Source: Onchidella celtica (Eukaryota; Mollusca; Gastropoda; Systellommatophora; Onchidiidae). From it: a stretch of DNA of 64,000 nucleotides. The notes under the pieces are model-generated. The model ran no database searches. It saw only the letters and a list, made by a program, of their open reading frames with translations, and was not told the origin of the DNA. The stretch is taken from the NCBI GenBank assembly GCA_963931925.1, contig OZ007582.1:38068617-38132616 (forward strand), read 5' to 3'. The position numbers and the translations under genes were made by a program. This document shows positions 35,560-47,329 of the stretch, in pieces (the first letter of the stretch is position 1; each line of letters starts with the position of its first letter).

Positions 35560-35870
35560 TCTGCTGGTCATTTCTACTGACCACTTCTGAAACATGAAAA
35601 CTATACTTAGTATTTTTCCATCTGAGAAACACTCCTCAAGCTATGATTAGTGACAAAGAATAATGAACTAAATGTGACAGTCTAGCTATAACAGTCACAG
35701 TTCACAAGCATTTTTATAGTTTTGACATGGTTTCTGAATATTTTTGGCTTACTCGACACACATATTATATTTTGTTGATGATCAGCGATGGAAACTGCCA
35801 GAATAATTTCCTCTACTTCAGACATTAAGTGCCATCATCAACCGTGACACACATGGCTTTTGGACATCAT
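35560..35870. repeat. Duplicated segment, partner at 32330-32640
   Basis: Second copy of the segment described at 32.3 kb. On the minus strand it holds a tiny exon-like stretch (35553-35586) with a GTTTCAG acceptor and a GTAAGA donor. Confidence 0.7.
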
Positions 35871-36098
35871 ATATTGGACAGTCAGAAATGAGCTTATATT
35901 TTGCCTGTATTATGATGTGAAGTTCAAGACATCTTTCCTCACATTTTAATTTTGGTTTCTTCTGACAGCCAATTTTCGCCTCAGTTAAGAAAACGCAAAA
36001 CTTTAAATCCGGAAATCAGGAAGTTTGTCAAAGATCCCTGCCCCAGAAAGAGGATAGTAAGGCTTCCCTCTGTATAAAATCTTCACACTGAATTTTAC

Positions 36099-36198
36099 CT
36101 TCCTGCCTGCTGATTTGGGCCGCAAATTCAAGGTCGGCATTTCTCCTATGCAGTCTTCAGCTGCTGCCTCTTGACTTTCCCCGGGTTCCAGCTGGCCA
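36099..36198 (-). other. Exon-like 100-bp module with splice-type borders (module 1 of 3)
   Basis: On the minus strand TTTTACAG is followed by TGGCCAGCTGGAACC... and ends AGGAAG with GTAAAA after it. One frame is open across it (SGQLEPGESQEAAAEDC...). Two diverged relatives lie at 36625-36725 and 37718-37815. Either a repeated exon of an unrecognised gene or a mobile repeat that carries splice sites. Confidence 0.3.
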
Positions 36199-36224
36199 CT
36201 GTAAAATTATATTTTAAGTTTACA

Positions 36225-36425
36225 GTTTGAAAAATTCATATAGACATACTTTACAGTGCGGGCTTTTCCCTTTAGATTTTTAACTTCACTTTTGTCTGAT
36301 CTTACCTACAGGCATCTGAGGGCTGAATGCTGGCCCAAAGAAAGATAATGAAAAACCGGTGAAAGGCGCAAAGTGGCCGTTATCGTGCTGAAACGCCGTT
36401 TAACCCAAATTCAAACTCATACACG
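36225..36425. repeat. SINE-like composite repeat (copy 4)
   Basis: ATATAGACATACTTTACAGT, TTAACTTCACTTTTGTCTGAT, GCATCTGAGGGCTGAA, then the core GGCGCAAAGTGGCCGTTATC and GTGCTGAAACGCC with an AACCCAAATTCAAACTC tail. Confidence 0.65.
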
Positions 36426-36625
36426 TTTCCAAAACTTGTTCCAGATCTATGCAAAACACCTTTTTAGAATTTTATCAACGTGTTTAGGTTATATAAATGT
36501 ATTTAATTCAATGTTAAACTTAACAGCTCTGAATACGAAACATGAAAAAGTGCATCCAAATAGACCACGAAGGGCGCAGCTTGGCCGTGATCGTGCTGAC
36601 GCGCTGTAAAACCTAAACTCTAACT
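36425..36625. repeat. Composite repeat (copy 5, A/T block plus core)
   Basis: CAAAACTTGTTCCAGATCTA, AGAATTTTATCAA, TGTATTTAATTCAATG, AACAGCTCTGAATACG, then the core GGGCGCAGCTTGGCCGTGAT. It follows the previous copy directly. Confidence 0.6.
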
Positions 36626-36725
36626 CACGGCTGCTGATTTGGGCCTCAAAGTCATTGTTGGCATTTTTTCTCCCACGCAGTCTCCAACTGCTGCCTCTTG
36701 ACTGTCCCCAGGTTCCAGCTGGCCA
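36625..36725 (-). other. Exon-like module (2 of 3)
   Basis: Minus-strand TTTTACAG then TGGCCAGCTGGAACCTGG, about 80-85% identical by eye to the module at 36099-36198. It is open in one frame, but the donor seen in module 1 is not preserved. Confidence 0.3.
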
Positions 36726-36974
36726 CTGTAAAATCATATTGCATCTATTTAAGTTTACTGTTTCAAAAAGAAAAAAAAATACAATTAACTTTAATTTCGG
36801 TAGACCAATAAAATTAAATGAAATTTCACATTCAACACTTTTTCCATTATATTTTCCTTCTTCGCCATGCAAAAAGCAACATTTACATCAATGCATTACA
36901 CTAGAAATAAAGGTAATTTGAGAATATTCAGTGAAAAATAAGTTATTTACTTCTTGTGTTTTGCACTGTTCTTA

Positions 36975-37375
36975 CAGTACAGGCCCTGTCCCCTTAAATT
37001 TTTAATATCAGCCTTTTCCCGTTAAACTTATTTTTTTTACATTACATTTTTTGATACAGGCCTTTTCCCCTTGTTTTTAATACAGGCCTTTTTCCCCTTA
37101 AATTTTTAATAAAGGCATTTTCGCGTAAATTTTTAACACGGGCATTTTGCCTTTGATACTTTTATACAGGCTTTTCCCCGTTAAATTTTTAATACAGGCC
37201 TTTTTCCTTTAAAATTTTTAATACAGGCATTTTCCCGTTAAATCTTTAATACAGGCCTTTTCCTGTTAAATTTTTAATACAATACAGGCATTTTCGCGTA
37301 AATTTTTAACACACGAAGTTTGCCTTTAACATTTTCCCCTTAAATTTTTTATTATAGGCCTTTTCCCGCTAGATC
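36975..37375. repeat. About 33-bp degenerate tandem repeat
   Basis: About ten units of the type TTTTTAATACAGGC(C/A)TTTTCCCGTTAAA with frequent small indels. Spacing ranges from about 28 to 38 bp, so the array is old. Isolated units recur at 38040-38120. Confidence 0.75.
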
Positions 37376-37515
37376 AACTACAGTTTTATCTGATCTTACC
37401 TTTTGACATCTTAGGACTGAAAGCTAGTCCGAAGAGAGATAACCAAAAAAGCGCAAGAGGCGCAAAGTGGCCGTTGTCGTGCCGACTCGCCGTTAAACCC
37501 AAACTCAAATTTATA
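37376..37515. repeat. SINE-like core repeat (copy 6)
   Basis: CAGTTTTATCTGATCTTACC, GACATCTTAGGACTGAAAGC, then GAGGCGCAAAGTGGCCGTTG, TCGTGCCGACTCGCCG and an AAACCCAAACTCAAA tail. Confidence 0.65.
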
Positions 37516-37715
37516 CTCGTTTACAAAACTTGTTGCAGATCTATACAAAACGACTTTTAGAATTTTGCCGATGTGATAAAATTATATGAATGTATTTAAT
37601 TCTATGTTAAAATTAACAGTTTTGAATACGAAACATAGATAAAATAAAGCGTTCCAAAATAGACAGTAAGGACACAAAGTGGCTGTTACCGTGCCGACGC
37701 ACTGAAAAACTCCGG
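37510..37715. repeat. Composite repeat (copy 7)
   Basis: ACTCGTTTACAAAACTTG, AGATCTATACAAAACGA, TGTATTTAATTCTATG, GAATACGAAACATAGAT, then a diverged core ACACAAAGTGGCTGTTACCG. Confidence 0.6.
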
Positions 37716-37717
37716 GC

Positions 37718-37815
37718 TGCTAATTTGGGCCTCAAAGTCATGGTTGGCATTTTCTCCTATGCAGTCTTCAACTGCCGCCTCCTGACTTTCCCCAAGCTCC
37801 AGCTAGCCACTGTCA
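37718..37815 (-). other. Exon-like module (3 of 3), decayed
   Basis: Relative of 36099-36198. The acceptor is altered and the frame equivalent to module 1 has an early TAG, so it would be non-functional if the module were ever coding. Confidence 0.3.
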
Positions 37816-38039
37816 ATTTATATTTTATTTATTTCAGTTTACAGTTTGAAAAAGAAGAAAAAAACTTTAATTTCGGTAGACCAATAAAATGAAATGAAAT
37901 TTCACATTCAGCACTTTTTTCATTATATTATTTCATTCCTCACCTAAAATGTATGCCAAAAGTAACATTAACATCAATTTATTAAACTAGAAATAAAGGT
38001 CATTTTAGAATATTCCAAGAAAAAAGGAGGTATTTGCTT

Positions 38040-38210
38040 CTTGTATTTTACACTGTTCTTTTTAGTATAGGCCTTTTCCCTTTAGATTTTTAATACGGGC
38101 CTTTCCCCGTCGGATCTTTAACTTCACTTTTATCTGATCTTACCTCGTGAGAGGCGCAAAATGGCCGTTATCGTGCCGACGTGCCGTTAAACTCTAAACT
38201 CTAACTCGAA
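38040..38210. repeat. Array unit plus SINE-like core repeat (copy 8)
   Basis: One or two of the 33-bp AGGCCTTTTCCC units lead into TTAACTTCACTTTTATCTGAT and GAGAGGCGCAAAATGGCCGT, with TATCGTGCCGACGTGCCG and an AACTCTAAACTCTAACTC tail. Confidence 0.6.
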
Positions 38211-38578
38211 CAAATCTGATCTCACCTACATTCATCTGAGGGCTGAAAGCTAGCCTAAAGAGATAACCAACAAACCATCAGAGGCGCAGAGTGGCTGTTA
38301 TCGTGCCGCCATGCCGTTAAACTCAAACTCAAACAAATCTGATCTTACCCACAGACATCTGAGGGCTGAAAGCTAGCCCAAAGAGATAACCAACAAACCA
38401 TGAGAGGCGCAGAGTGGCTGTTATCGTGCCGACGTGCCTTTAAACTCAAACTCAAGCAAATCGAATCTTACCCACAGACATCTGAGGGCTGAAAGCTTGC
38501 CTAAAGAGATAACCAACAAACCATGAGTAGCGCAAAGTGGCCGTTATCGTGCCAAAGCGCCGTTAAACCCAAACTCAG
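38211..38578. repeat. 123-bp tandem array of the SINE-like unit, three copies
   Basis: Units start at 38211, 38334 and 38457. Each has CAAATCTGATCTTACCCACA (or a variant), CATCTGAGGGCTGAAAGC, AAAGAGATAACCAACAAACC, a GAGGCGCAGAGTGGCTGTTA-type core and an AAACTCAAACTCA tail that forms the junction. Shows that the dispersed unit can also grow head to tail. Confidence 0.92.
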
Positions 38579-38594
38579 ATTTAAAAGACAGTGT

Positions 38595-39340
38595 GATCAG
38601 CTAATGAAAATTCTTGGCATCACAGCAAACGGGCGTAATTCCCAGCCTTAAATACATTTATGAATGTTTAATTAGGCACCTAGAAATTTCTGAACACTGG
38701 GTGAATTTGATCTCATTCTGGCCTTTGCAAAACATCTCTACATTTTGTTATTGACGCCATTAACCTGAAAAAGCCAACTGTCCTTGATGCTTCTTTTGTA
38801 TGGAACTCTCACAATGTGTCGGTTCCTACCTTCTTCCTGACTACACACACATATTTCAAATAAAAGAAAAAGGAAAAGTCTGCTGCATGCTATGATTTTT
38901 TCCTTTAACAAGATGAGTTGAATGCCAAACGGACAGTATAGCTCATTTTGTTTCACTTAACACACAGATTGAGAGAGATACTAGAAAATCTTTGCCGACC
39001 AAATATCAATGGTGTGATCATGATTAAAAAAACAACAACAAATAGCAAGAATAGAGAAAATTCTTCACATCCCAGCATGAGAGATAATTCCCAGCCTTCA
39101 ATACATTTGTCAAAATTCAATTAGGCATGTGGAAATCTGTGAATGCTGGCTACATTTGATTTTTTACTCTGGGCTTTGTGACGCTTATCACAGCACATTT
39201 TGTTATTGGCGCCATTGATCTGACAAAGCCATGGTGTCCTTGGTGCCTCTTATATCCAAGCGATCACAATGTGTGATTCCTGTATTTCCCCGGAGCAAAC
39301 ACACATTTCAAATACAAGAAAAACAATGAAAATCTATCTG
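38595..39340. repeat. About 430-bp tandem duplication
   Basis: Copies at about 38595-38985 and 39035-39340 share AATTCCCAGCCTT, AATACATTT, TTAGGCA, CACATTTTGTTATTG or a variant, GGCGCCATTGATCTGA or variants, CTCACAATGTGT or ATCACAATGTGT, and ACACACATTTCAAATA or near variants. Moderately diverged. Confidence 0.7.
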
Positions 39341-39799
39341 CTTAAGGCATGGTCGGCAGGTGGTATCCCACAAGGAAAGAACAGGTAAGTGCTAACCCAC
39401 ACACTTGTCACACACTCGTGACAAAGACGCTGTATCACAGTTCCCGTCTCCAATAGAACATGGCATGCGCTGGCATGCGCAACGCACTGAAAACAGTCAT
39501 CGTCGTCCAATTTGGACTTCAAAACAAAGCCTGGGTTATCCCTTAGAGGCTGTGTGATATTATAGAGATGGGGAACTAAATTGATAGAAGTGAAAAGAAA
39601 ATGCTATTAGAGGACAGCCTCATGAGTTATTCACTTATCACACAATACCTTGACAACATTGCTGTATTTTCCTCATCAAGCAGAATCCATTCTTTTAATC
39701 ATTACGCAAAGTGTGGTGAAAACAATGCATGTTTCACGATTGCGAAATGTTGGCGAGAGACACAGACGTTTTCAACAGTGAATTTCTTCGATAGAAGAT

Positions 39800-39990
39800 A
39801 GAGGCTATGATCTACAACTTGGTTTAAAAACTTTATACTCATTTACGAAACTTTTTCCAAGTCTATACAAAACAAGTTTTTCAGAATTTTATCAAATGTG
39901 TTAAAATTATATGAATGTACTTAATTTTATGTTAAAAGCTTTGCATATGAAACATAAATAAAGTGTCGCAAACTTCGAACTCAAACTCAA
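39800..39990. repeat. Composite repeat (copy 9, core lost)
   Basis: ATGATCTACAACTTGGTTTA, TACTCATTTACGAAACTTT, GTCTATACAAAACAAG, AAATTATATGAATGTA, then AACATAAATAAAGTGT directly into a GAACTCAAACTCAAA tail without the GC-rich core. Confidence 0.55.
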
Positions 39991-40734
39991 AATCGATAGA
40001 AAACACTTGAAATGAATTTTCATTTTTGTGAATTTTTGACAACAAATAAGTGATAGGCGATAGAGAAATAACATGCCGAGAAAAGGAAAAAAAAAGACTT
40101 ACATAAAGTCGAATGTTGATTGGAAACATAGACAAACCCTTCCTTTGTGTGCAGCCAAGTGTTAGTTCAATAATTTTGGGATTCTTGTAAGATACCCCTT
40201 TCAGGGTAGATTTGACCCACCCTTAGTTGGCAATGTCTCTAATATCTTTCGGTGATGTTTGCTAATTTCAGACAGTTGGGAGGAGGGGGGGGGGGGAGAT
40301 AAAAGAGATGGTAGCTTCAGTTTGTAGTAACTTGAACCGATGAGGTGGGGGCGGGGGAGTCTAATTATTCTTTTCCTTGGTCTGTTAAAATAAAAAAAGC
40401 TGCCGGTAGGATCAGGGGTGAAATAGAACAGGATTTTGACCACTTGTGGATATTGGGACCTTTCTGAAAAAATATTAATTCTCACCAGAGTTAGTAGGTA
40501 CATCAATATTTTGCAATATATAAAATCAAAATGAAAACTCAGTGTGGTGATTTAAAAATATTTTTTTTATACAGAAGAATGCTATGATGTTGAACTCTAC
40601 GACCTTACTTTTGGCCTTGAAATTTTGAAAAGTGATTTGTATCATGTCTCAGACTTTCAATAACAGATGCCATATAATTATGTCATGTTTGGTGGCACAG
40701 GGGAAGTCAGTGTTGCCCAGTCACAAAGATGATG
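39991..40734. other. Stretch without recognisable gene
   Basis: Contains a G-run at about 40279-40298 and a shorter one at about 40344-40357. Only short unremarkable ORFs. Confidence 0.4.
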
Positions 40735-40836
40735 TTCCGGAAGCTCATCACTAACACTACTAAACTGCATCGACTCATCCATTTTACTATTACTCCTAAC
40801 CTATACATAGCCTCTATGGTTTTGCCTAACACCACC
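40735..40836. repeat. Decayed left flank of the palindromic satellite
   Basis: TCATCACTAACACTACTAAA, TCATCCATTTTACTATTACT and CCTAACCTATACATAGCCTC are recognisable degraded satellite units. Confidence 0.5.
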
Positions 40837-40838
40837 TA

Positions 40839-41026
40839 AGCTGCGTTTTCGTGTGTGCAGAAACGGCAGCGGAAACGGCAAAAATCCATCAAGTAGCAAG
40901 AGGAAAGACTGTTTTCTTGCAGATGGAAATGACATTTGCGAACACACGAAAACATTCTTTCTGTTTCACTACTAGGAGGGTTTTTGATGTCTCCGTTTTC
41001 ATTTCCATGAACATGTAAATACAGCT
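40839..41026. mobile_element. 188-bp MITE-like element flanked by TA
   Basis: Left end AGCTGCGTTTTCGTG; right end, reverse complemented, AGCTGTATTTACATG (11 of 15 match). TA lies on each side (40837-40838 and 41027-41028). An internal pair CGTTTTCGTGTGTGC / CGAACACACGAAAAC forms a second inverted repeat. No ORF. TA duplication is typical of Tc1/mariner-type MITEs. It separates the decayed flank from the satellite core. Confidence 0.5.
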
Positions 41027-41042
41027 TAATCTCCTTTAGAGC

Positions 41043-44000
41043 ACCTAATATTTTACTAATGCTATCAACCTATATGTACATATAGACCCCATCATTTTAC
41101 TAATGCTATCAACCTATATGTACATATAGACCCCATCATTTTACTAATGCTATTAACCTATATGTATATATAGCCATGTACATATAGACCACATCATTTT
41201 ACTAATGCTATTAACCTATATGTATATATAGCCATGTACATATAGACCACATCATTTTACTAATGCTATTAACCTATATGTATATATATCCTTGTACATA
41301 TAGACCACATCATTTTACTAATGCTATTAACCTATATGTACATATAGACCCCATATTTTACTAATGCCATTAGATTAACCTATGTGTACATATAGCCATG
41401 TACATATAGACCACATCATTTTACTAATGCTATTAACCTATATGTATATATAGCCATGTACATATAGACCACATCATTTTACTAATGCTATTAACCTATA
41501 TGTATATATATCCATGTACATATAGACCACATCATTTTACTAATGCTATTAACCTATATGTACATATGGACCCCATATTTTACTAATGCCATTAGATTAA
41601 CCTATATGTACATATAGCCATGTACATATAGACCACATCATTTTACTAATGCTATTAACCTATATGTACATATAGACCCCATATTTTACTAACGCTATCA
41701 GCCTATATGTACATATAGCCTCGTACATATAGACCACATCATTTTACTAATGCTGTTAACCTATATGTACATATAGACCCCATATTTTACTAATGCTATT
41801 AACCTACATGTACATATAGCCATGTGCATATAGACCACATCATTTTACTAATGCTTTTAACCTATATGTACATATAGATCCCATCATTTTACTAATGCTA
41901 TTAACCTATATGTACATATAGCCATGTATATATAGACCACATGGATTTACTAATGCTATTAACCTATATGTACATATAGACCCCCTATTTTACTAATGCT
42001 ATTCACCTATATGTACATATAGCCATGTACATATAGACCATATCATTTTTCTAATGCTATTAAGCTATATGTACATATAGACCCCATATTTTACTAATGC
42101 TACTAACCTATATGTACATGTAGCCATGTACATATAGACATCATTTTACTAATGCTGTTAACTTATATGTACATATAGACCCCATCATTTTACTAATGCT
42201 ATTAACCTACATGTACATATAGACCCCATATTTTACTAACGCTATCAGCCTATATGTACATATAGCCTCGTACATATAGACCACATCATTTTACTAATGC
42301 TGTTAACCTATATGTACATATAGACCCCATATTTTACTAATGCTATTAACCTACATGTACATATAGCCATGTGCATATAGACCACATCATTTTACTAATG
42401 CTTTTAACCTATATGTACATATAGATCCCATCATTTTACTAATGCTATTAACCTATATGTACATATAGCCATGTATATATAGACCACATGGATTTACTAA
42501 TGCTATTAACCTATATGTACATATAGACCCCCTATTTTACTAATGCTATTAACCTATATGTACATATAGCCATGTACATATAGACCATATCATTTTTCTA
42601 ATGCTATTAAGCTATATGTACATATAGACCCCATATTTTACTAATGCTATTAACCTATATGTACATGTAGCGATGTACATATAGACATCATTTTACTAAT
42701 GCTGTTAACTTATATGTACATATAGACCCCATCATTTTACTAATGCTATTAACCTATATGTACATATAGCCATGTACGTAATAGACCACATCATTTTACT
42801 AATGCTATTAACCTATATGTACATATAGCCAAGTACATATAGACCACATCATTTTACTAATGCTATTAACCTATACGTACATATAGACCCCCTATTTTAC
42901 TAATGCTATTAACCTATATGTACATATAGCCATGTACATATAGACATCATTTTACTAATGCTGTTAACTTATATGTACATATAGACCCCATCATTTTACT
43001 AATGCTATTAACCTATATGTACATATAGCCATGTACAGAATAGACCACATCATTTTACTAATGCTATTAACCTATATGTACATATAGCCATGTACATATA
43101 GACCACATCATTTTACTAATGCTATTAACCTATATGTATATATAGCCATGTACATATAGACCACATCATTTTACTAATGCTATTAACCTATATGTATATA
43201 TATCCATGTACATATAGACCACATCATTTTACTAATGCTATTAACCTATATGTACATATAGACCCCATATTTTACTAATGCCATTAGATTAACCTATGTG
43301 TACATATAGCCATGTACATATAGACCACATCATTTTACTAATGCTATTAACCTATATGTATATATAGCCATGTACATATAGACCACATCATTTTACTAAT
43401 GCTATTAACCTATATGTATATATATCCATGTACATATAGACCACGTCATTTTACTAATGCTATTAACCTATATGTACATATGGACCCCATATTTTACTAA
43501 TGCCATTAGATTAACCTATATGTACATATAGCCATGTACATATAGACCACATCATTTTACTAATGCTATTAACCTATATGTACATATAGACCCTATATTT
43601 TACTAACGCTATCAGCCTATACGTACATATAGCCTCGTACATATAGACCACATCATTTTACTAATGCTGTTAACCTATATGTACATATAGACCCCATATT
43701 TTACTAATGCTATTAACCTACATGTACATATAGCCATGTGCATATAGACCACATCATTTTACTAATGCTTTTAACCTATATGTACATATAGATCCCATCA
43801 TTTTACTAATGCTATTAACCTATATGTACATATAGCCATGTATATATAGACCACATGGATTTACTAATGCTATTAACCTATATGTACATATAGACCCCCT
43901 ATTTTACTAATGCTATTAACCTATATGTACATATAGCCATGTACATATAGACCATATCATTTTTCTAATGCTATTAAGCTATATGTACATATAGACCCCA

Positions 44001-46110
44001 TATTTTACTAATGCTATTAACCTATATGTACATGTAGCCATGTACATATAGACATCATTTTACTAATGCTGTTAACTTATATGTACATATAGACCCCATC
44101 ATTTTACTAATGCTATTAACCTATATGTACATATAGCCAAGTACATATAGACCACATCATTTTACTAATGCTATTAACCTATACGTACATATAGACCCCC
44201 TATTTTACTAATGCTATTAACCTATATGTACATATAGCCATGTACATATAGACATCATTTTACTAATGCTGTTAACTTATATGTACATATAGACCACATC
44301 ATTTTACTAATGCTATTAACCTATATGTACATATAGCCAAGTACATATAGACCACATCATTTTACTAATGCTATTAACCTATACGTACATATAGACCCCC
44401 TATTTTACTAATGCTATTAACCTATATGTACATATAGCCATGTACATATAGACATCATTTTACTAATGCTGTTAACTTATATGTACATATAGACCCCATC
44501 ATTTTACTAATGCTATTAACCTATATGTACATATAGCCATGTACATATAGACCACATCATTTTACTAATGCTATTAACCTATATGTATATATAGCCATGT
44601 ACATATAGACCACATCAATTTACTAATGCTATTAACCTATATGTATATATATCCATGTACATATAGACCACATCATTTTACTAATGCTATTAACCTATAT
44701 GTACATATAGACCCCATATTTTACTAACGCTATCAGCCTATATGTACATATAGCCTCGTACATATAGACCACATCATTTTACTATTGCTGTTAACCTATA
44801 TGTACATATAGACCCCATATTTTACTAATGCTATTAACCTACATGTACATATAGCCATGTGCATATAGACCACATCATTTTACTAATGCTTTTAACCTAT
44901 ATGTACATATAGATCCCATCATTTTACTAATGCTATTAACCTATATGTACATATAGCCATGTATATATAGACCACATGGATTTACTAATGCTATTAACCT
45001 ATATGTACATATGGACCCCATATTTTACTAATGCCATTAGATTAACCTATATGTACATATAGCCATGTACATATAGACCACATCATTTTACTAATGCTAT
45101 TAACCTATATGTACATATAGACCCCATATTTTACTAACGCTATCAGCCTATATGTACATATAGCCTCGTACATATAGACCACATCATTTTACTATTGCTG
45201 TTAACCTATATGTACATATAGACCCCATATTTTACTAATGCTATTAACCTACATGTACATATAGCCATGTGCATATAGACCACATCATTTTACTAATGCT
45301 TTTAACCTATATGTACATATAGACCCCCTATTTTACTAATGCTATTAACCTATATGTACATATAGCCATGTACATATAGACCATATCATTTTTCTAATGC
45401 TATTAAGCTATATGTACATATAAACCCCATATTTTACTAATGCTATTAACCTATATGTACATATAGCCATGTACATATAGACATCATTTTACTAATGCTG
45501 TTAACTTATATGTACATATAGACCCCATCATTTTACTAATGCTATTAACCTATATGTACATATGGCCATGTACATAATAGACCACATCATTTTACTAATG
45601 CTATTAACCTATATGTACATATAGCCAAGTACATATAGACCACATCATTTTACTAATGCTATTAACCTATATGTACATATAGACCCCCTATTTTACTAAT
45701 GCTATTAACCTATATGTACATATAGCCATGTACATATAGACATCATTTTACTAATGCTGTTAACTTATATGTACATATAGACCCCATCGTTTTACTAATG
45801 CTATTAACCTATATGTACATATAGCCATGTACAGAATAGACCACATCATTTTACTAATGCTATTAACCTATATGTACATATAGCCGAGTACATATAGACC
45901 ACATCATTTTACTAATGCTATTAACCTATACGTACATATAGACCTCATTATTTCACTAGCGCTATCTACCTATATGTACATATAGACCCCATGTTTTACT
46001 AACGCTATCAACCTCCCATAATCTTACTACGCTATCAGCCTATATGTACATAAAGACCTCATCATTTTACTAACGCTATCAACCTATATGTACATATAGA
46101 ACCCATCATT
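41043..46110. repeat. 5-kb palindromic satellite, 44- and 58-bp units
   Basis: About 100 units, each built as TTTTACTAATGCTATTAACC followed by the perfect 16-bp palindrome CTATATGTACATATAG and then ACCCCATCA or GCCATGTACATATAGACCACATCA. The short form has a 44-bp period (for example 41091 to 41135) and the long form a 58-bp period (41191 to 41249). The difference is a 14-bp repeat of the second half of the palindrome. Higher-order repetition is evident: the variant AACGCTATCAGCC recurs at 41691, 42238, 43605, 44726 and 45136, and ACATGGATTTAC recurs at about 41939, 42487, 43856 and 44976. No ORF of note. Confidence 0.97.
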
Positions 46111-46350
46111 TTGCAACACTACTAACCCAGCTCCATAATATTGCTAACTCTGCTAACCTGTTATAGACCTCATCATAATACTAACAGTACTAACCTCTTA
46201 CAGTTCTCTTCATAAGACAGTACAAACTCTACTAACTAATCTGTCTTAGCCCTCTTCATAAAACTAACATTTCTAACCAGTTCTAGTCCTCTTGATACCA
46301 CTAATACTGCTAACCAGGTGTAGTCCTATTCATATTACTAGCTCTACTGA
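46111..46350. repeat. Decayed right flank of the palindromic satellite
   Basis: A series such as ATAATATTGCTAACTCTGCT, AACCTGTTATAGACCTCATC and TAATACTAACAGTACTAACC preserves the TACTAAxxCTAxxAACC rhythm with roughly 45-50 bp spacing but without the palindrome. Confidence 0.65.
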
Positions 46351-47329
46351 CCTGTATTTAGTCCCTGATACATGTAATACCAACATGCTTCTATCCCGCA
46401 TGTTTTGCATTTTTACATCGAGAACTTCAAATTCTGTTACCGGTGTAACACTGGAACCTGGCGTCAACCCTCCATAAGGTGAATGTGAAAGGCTGAGACT
46501 ATTTATTTCTGTAAATGTGAGTCTTTTTGGAGACATGATACCCAAGTAAATAATGGATAATTAATTAGGACTTTTTGATGCAGGGTATTTTTTTAACAAT
46601 GTTTGGGAAATTTTTTGGTCTGGATCAAAACTTTTTTTTCCATGATTTTGATTCTCTGCTTATTCCTCGCTATTTGCCACGATACTTTTGAAACTTCCTT
46701 GTTTAAGGTGAACCTTAAAAAGATAATGTTGAAGTGGGAAAAATGAGAGCTGCTGGACAGAATTTGATGGCGCGAAAATCTCTAATTGAAGAATTTGTAG
46801 ATTATGAGAATTGGGATGTTACGAATTGTAGGTACGATAGGGTGGAAGAGAGTGAAAATAACGTATAGGCTGAAAGAGGGGAAAGTATACCTCGTGGGAG
46901 GAAAGAGCATAACAGCGAACTCTTTATAGGAAAGAGGGGGAAATTTAACATCTGAATGAAGAATGATGGCATAGGTTTTCTGGGTAAATTTAATCCAAAG
47001 GGATGTCATTGTGCTACATAAATGGAGGGATTAACAGCAGTAACACAGAATGTTAACCAGCCTGAATGTCCACAGACAGGATAGACTTACAATGATTCAG
47101 TCGCCGTATTCTTGTACAGATTTAGTTTCGTCTGTTATTATTGATGAAATGTTTTGATTTTTCACCTTCACCTAGGCGTTGTCCAGCCACTGCAGGACGT
47201 TGCCCCCTCCGACAATGCTTTCCATTCTCTTCTGTCTGTTGCTTTCCTCATCCATATTGTTCCGCCTCTGTTTGTAATGTTTTTATGATATTTACAAAAT
47301 TCATAGAGATATTGACTTGGGGATTGAGG
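46351..47329. other. Stretch without recognisable gene
   Basis: Only short ORFs. A possible relative of the repeat at 48000-48240 starts near 46340 (CTGACCTGTATTTAGT) but the likeness is weak. Confidence 0.35.

Noticed and set aside
41043-46110. LTRs or transposon termini suggested by the palindromes
   Set aside because: The palindrome recurs every 44-58 bp as part of a satellite unit rather than at two ends of an element.
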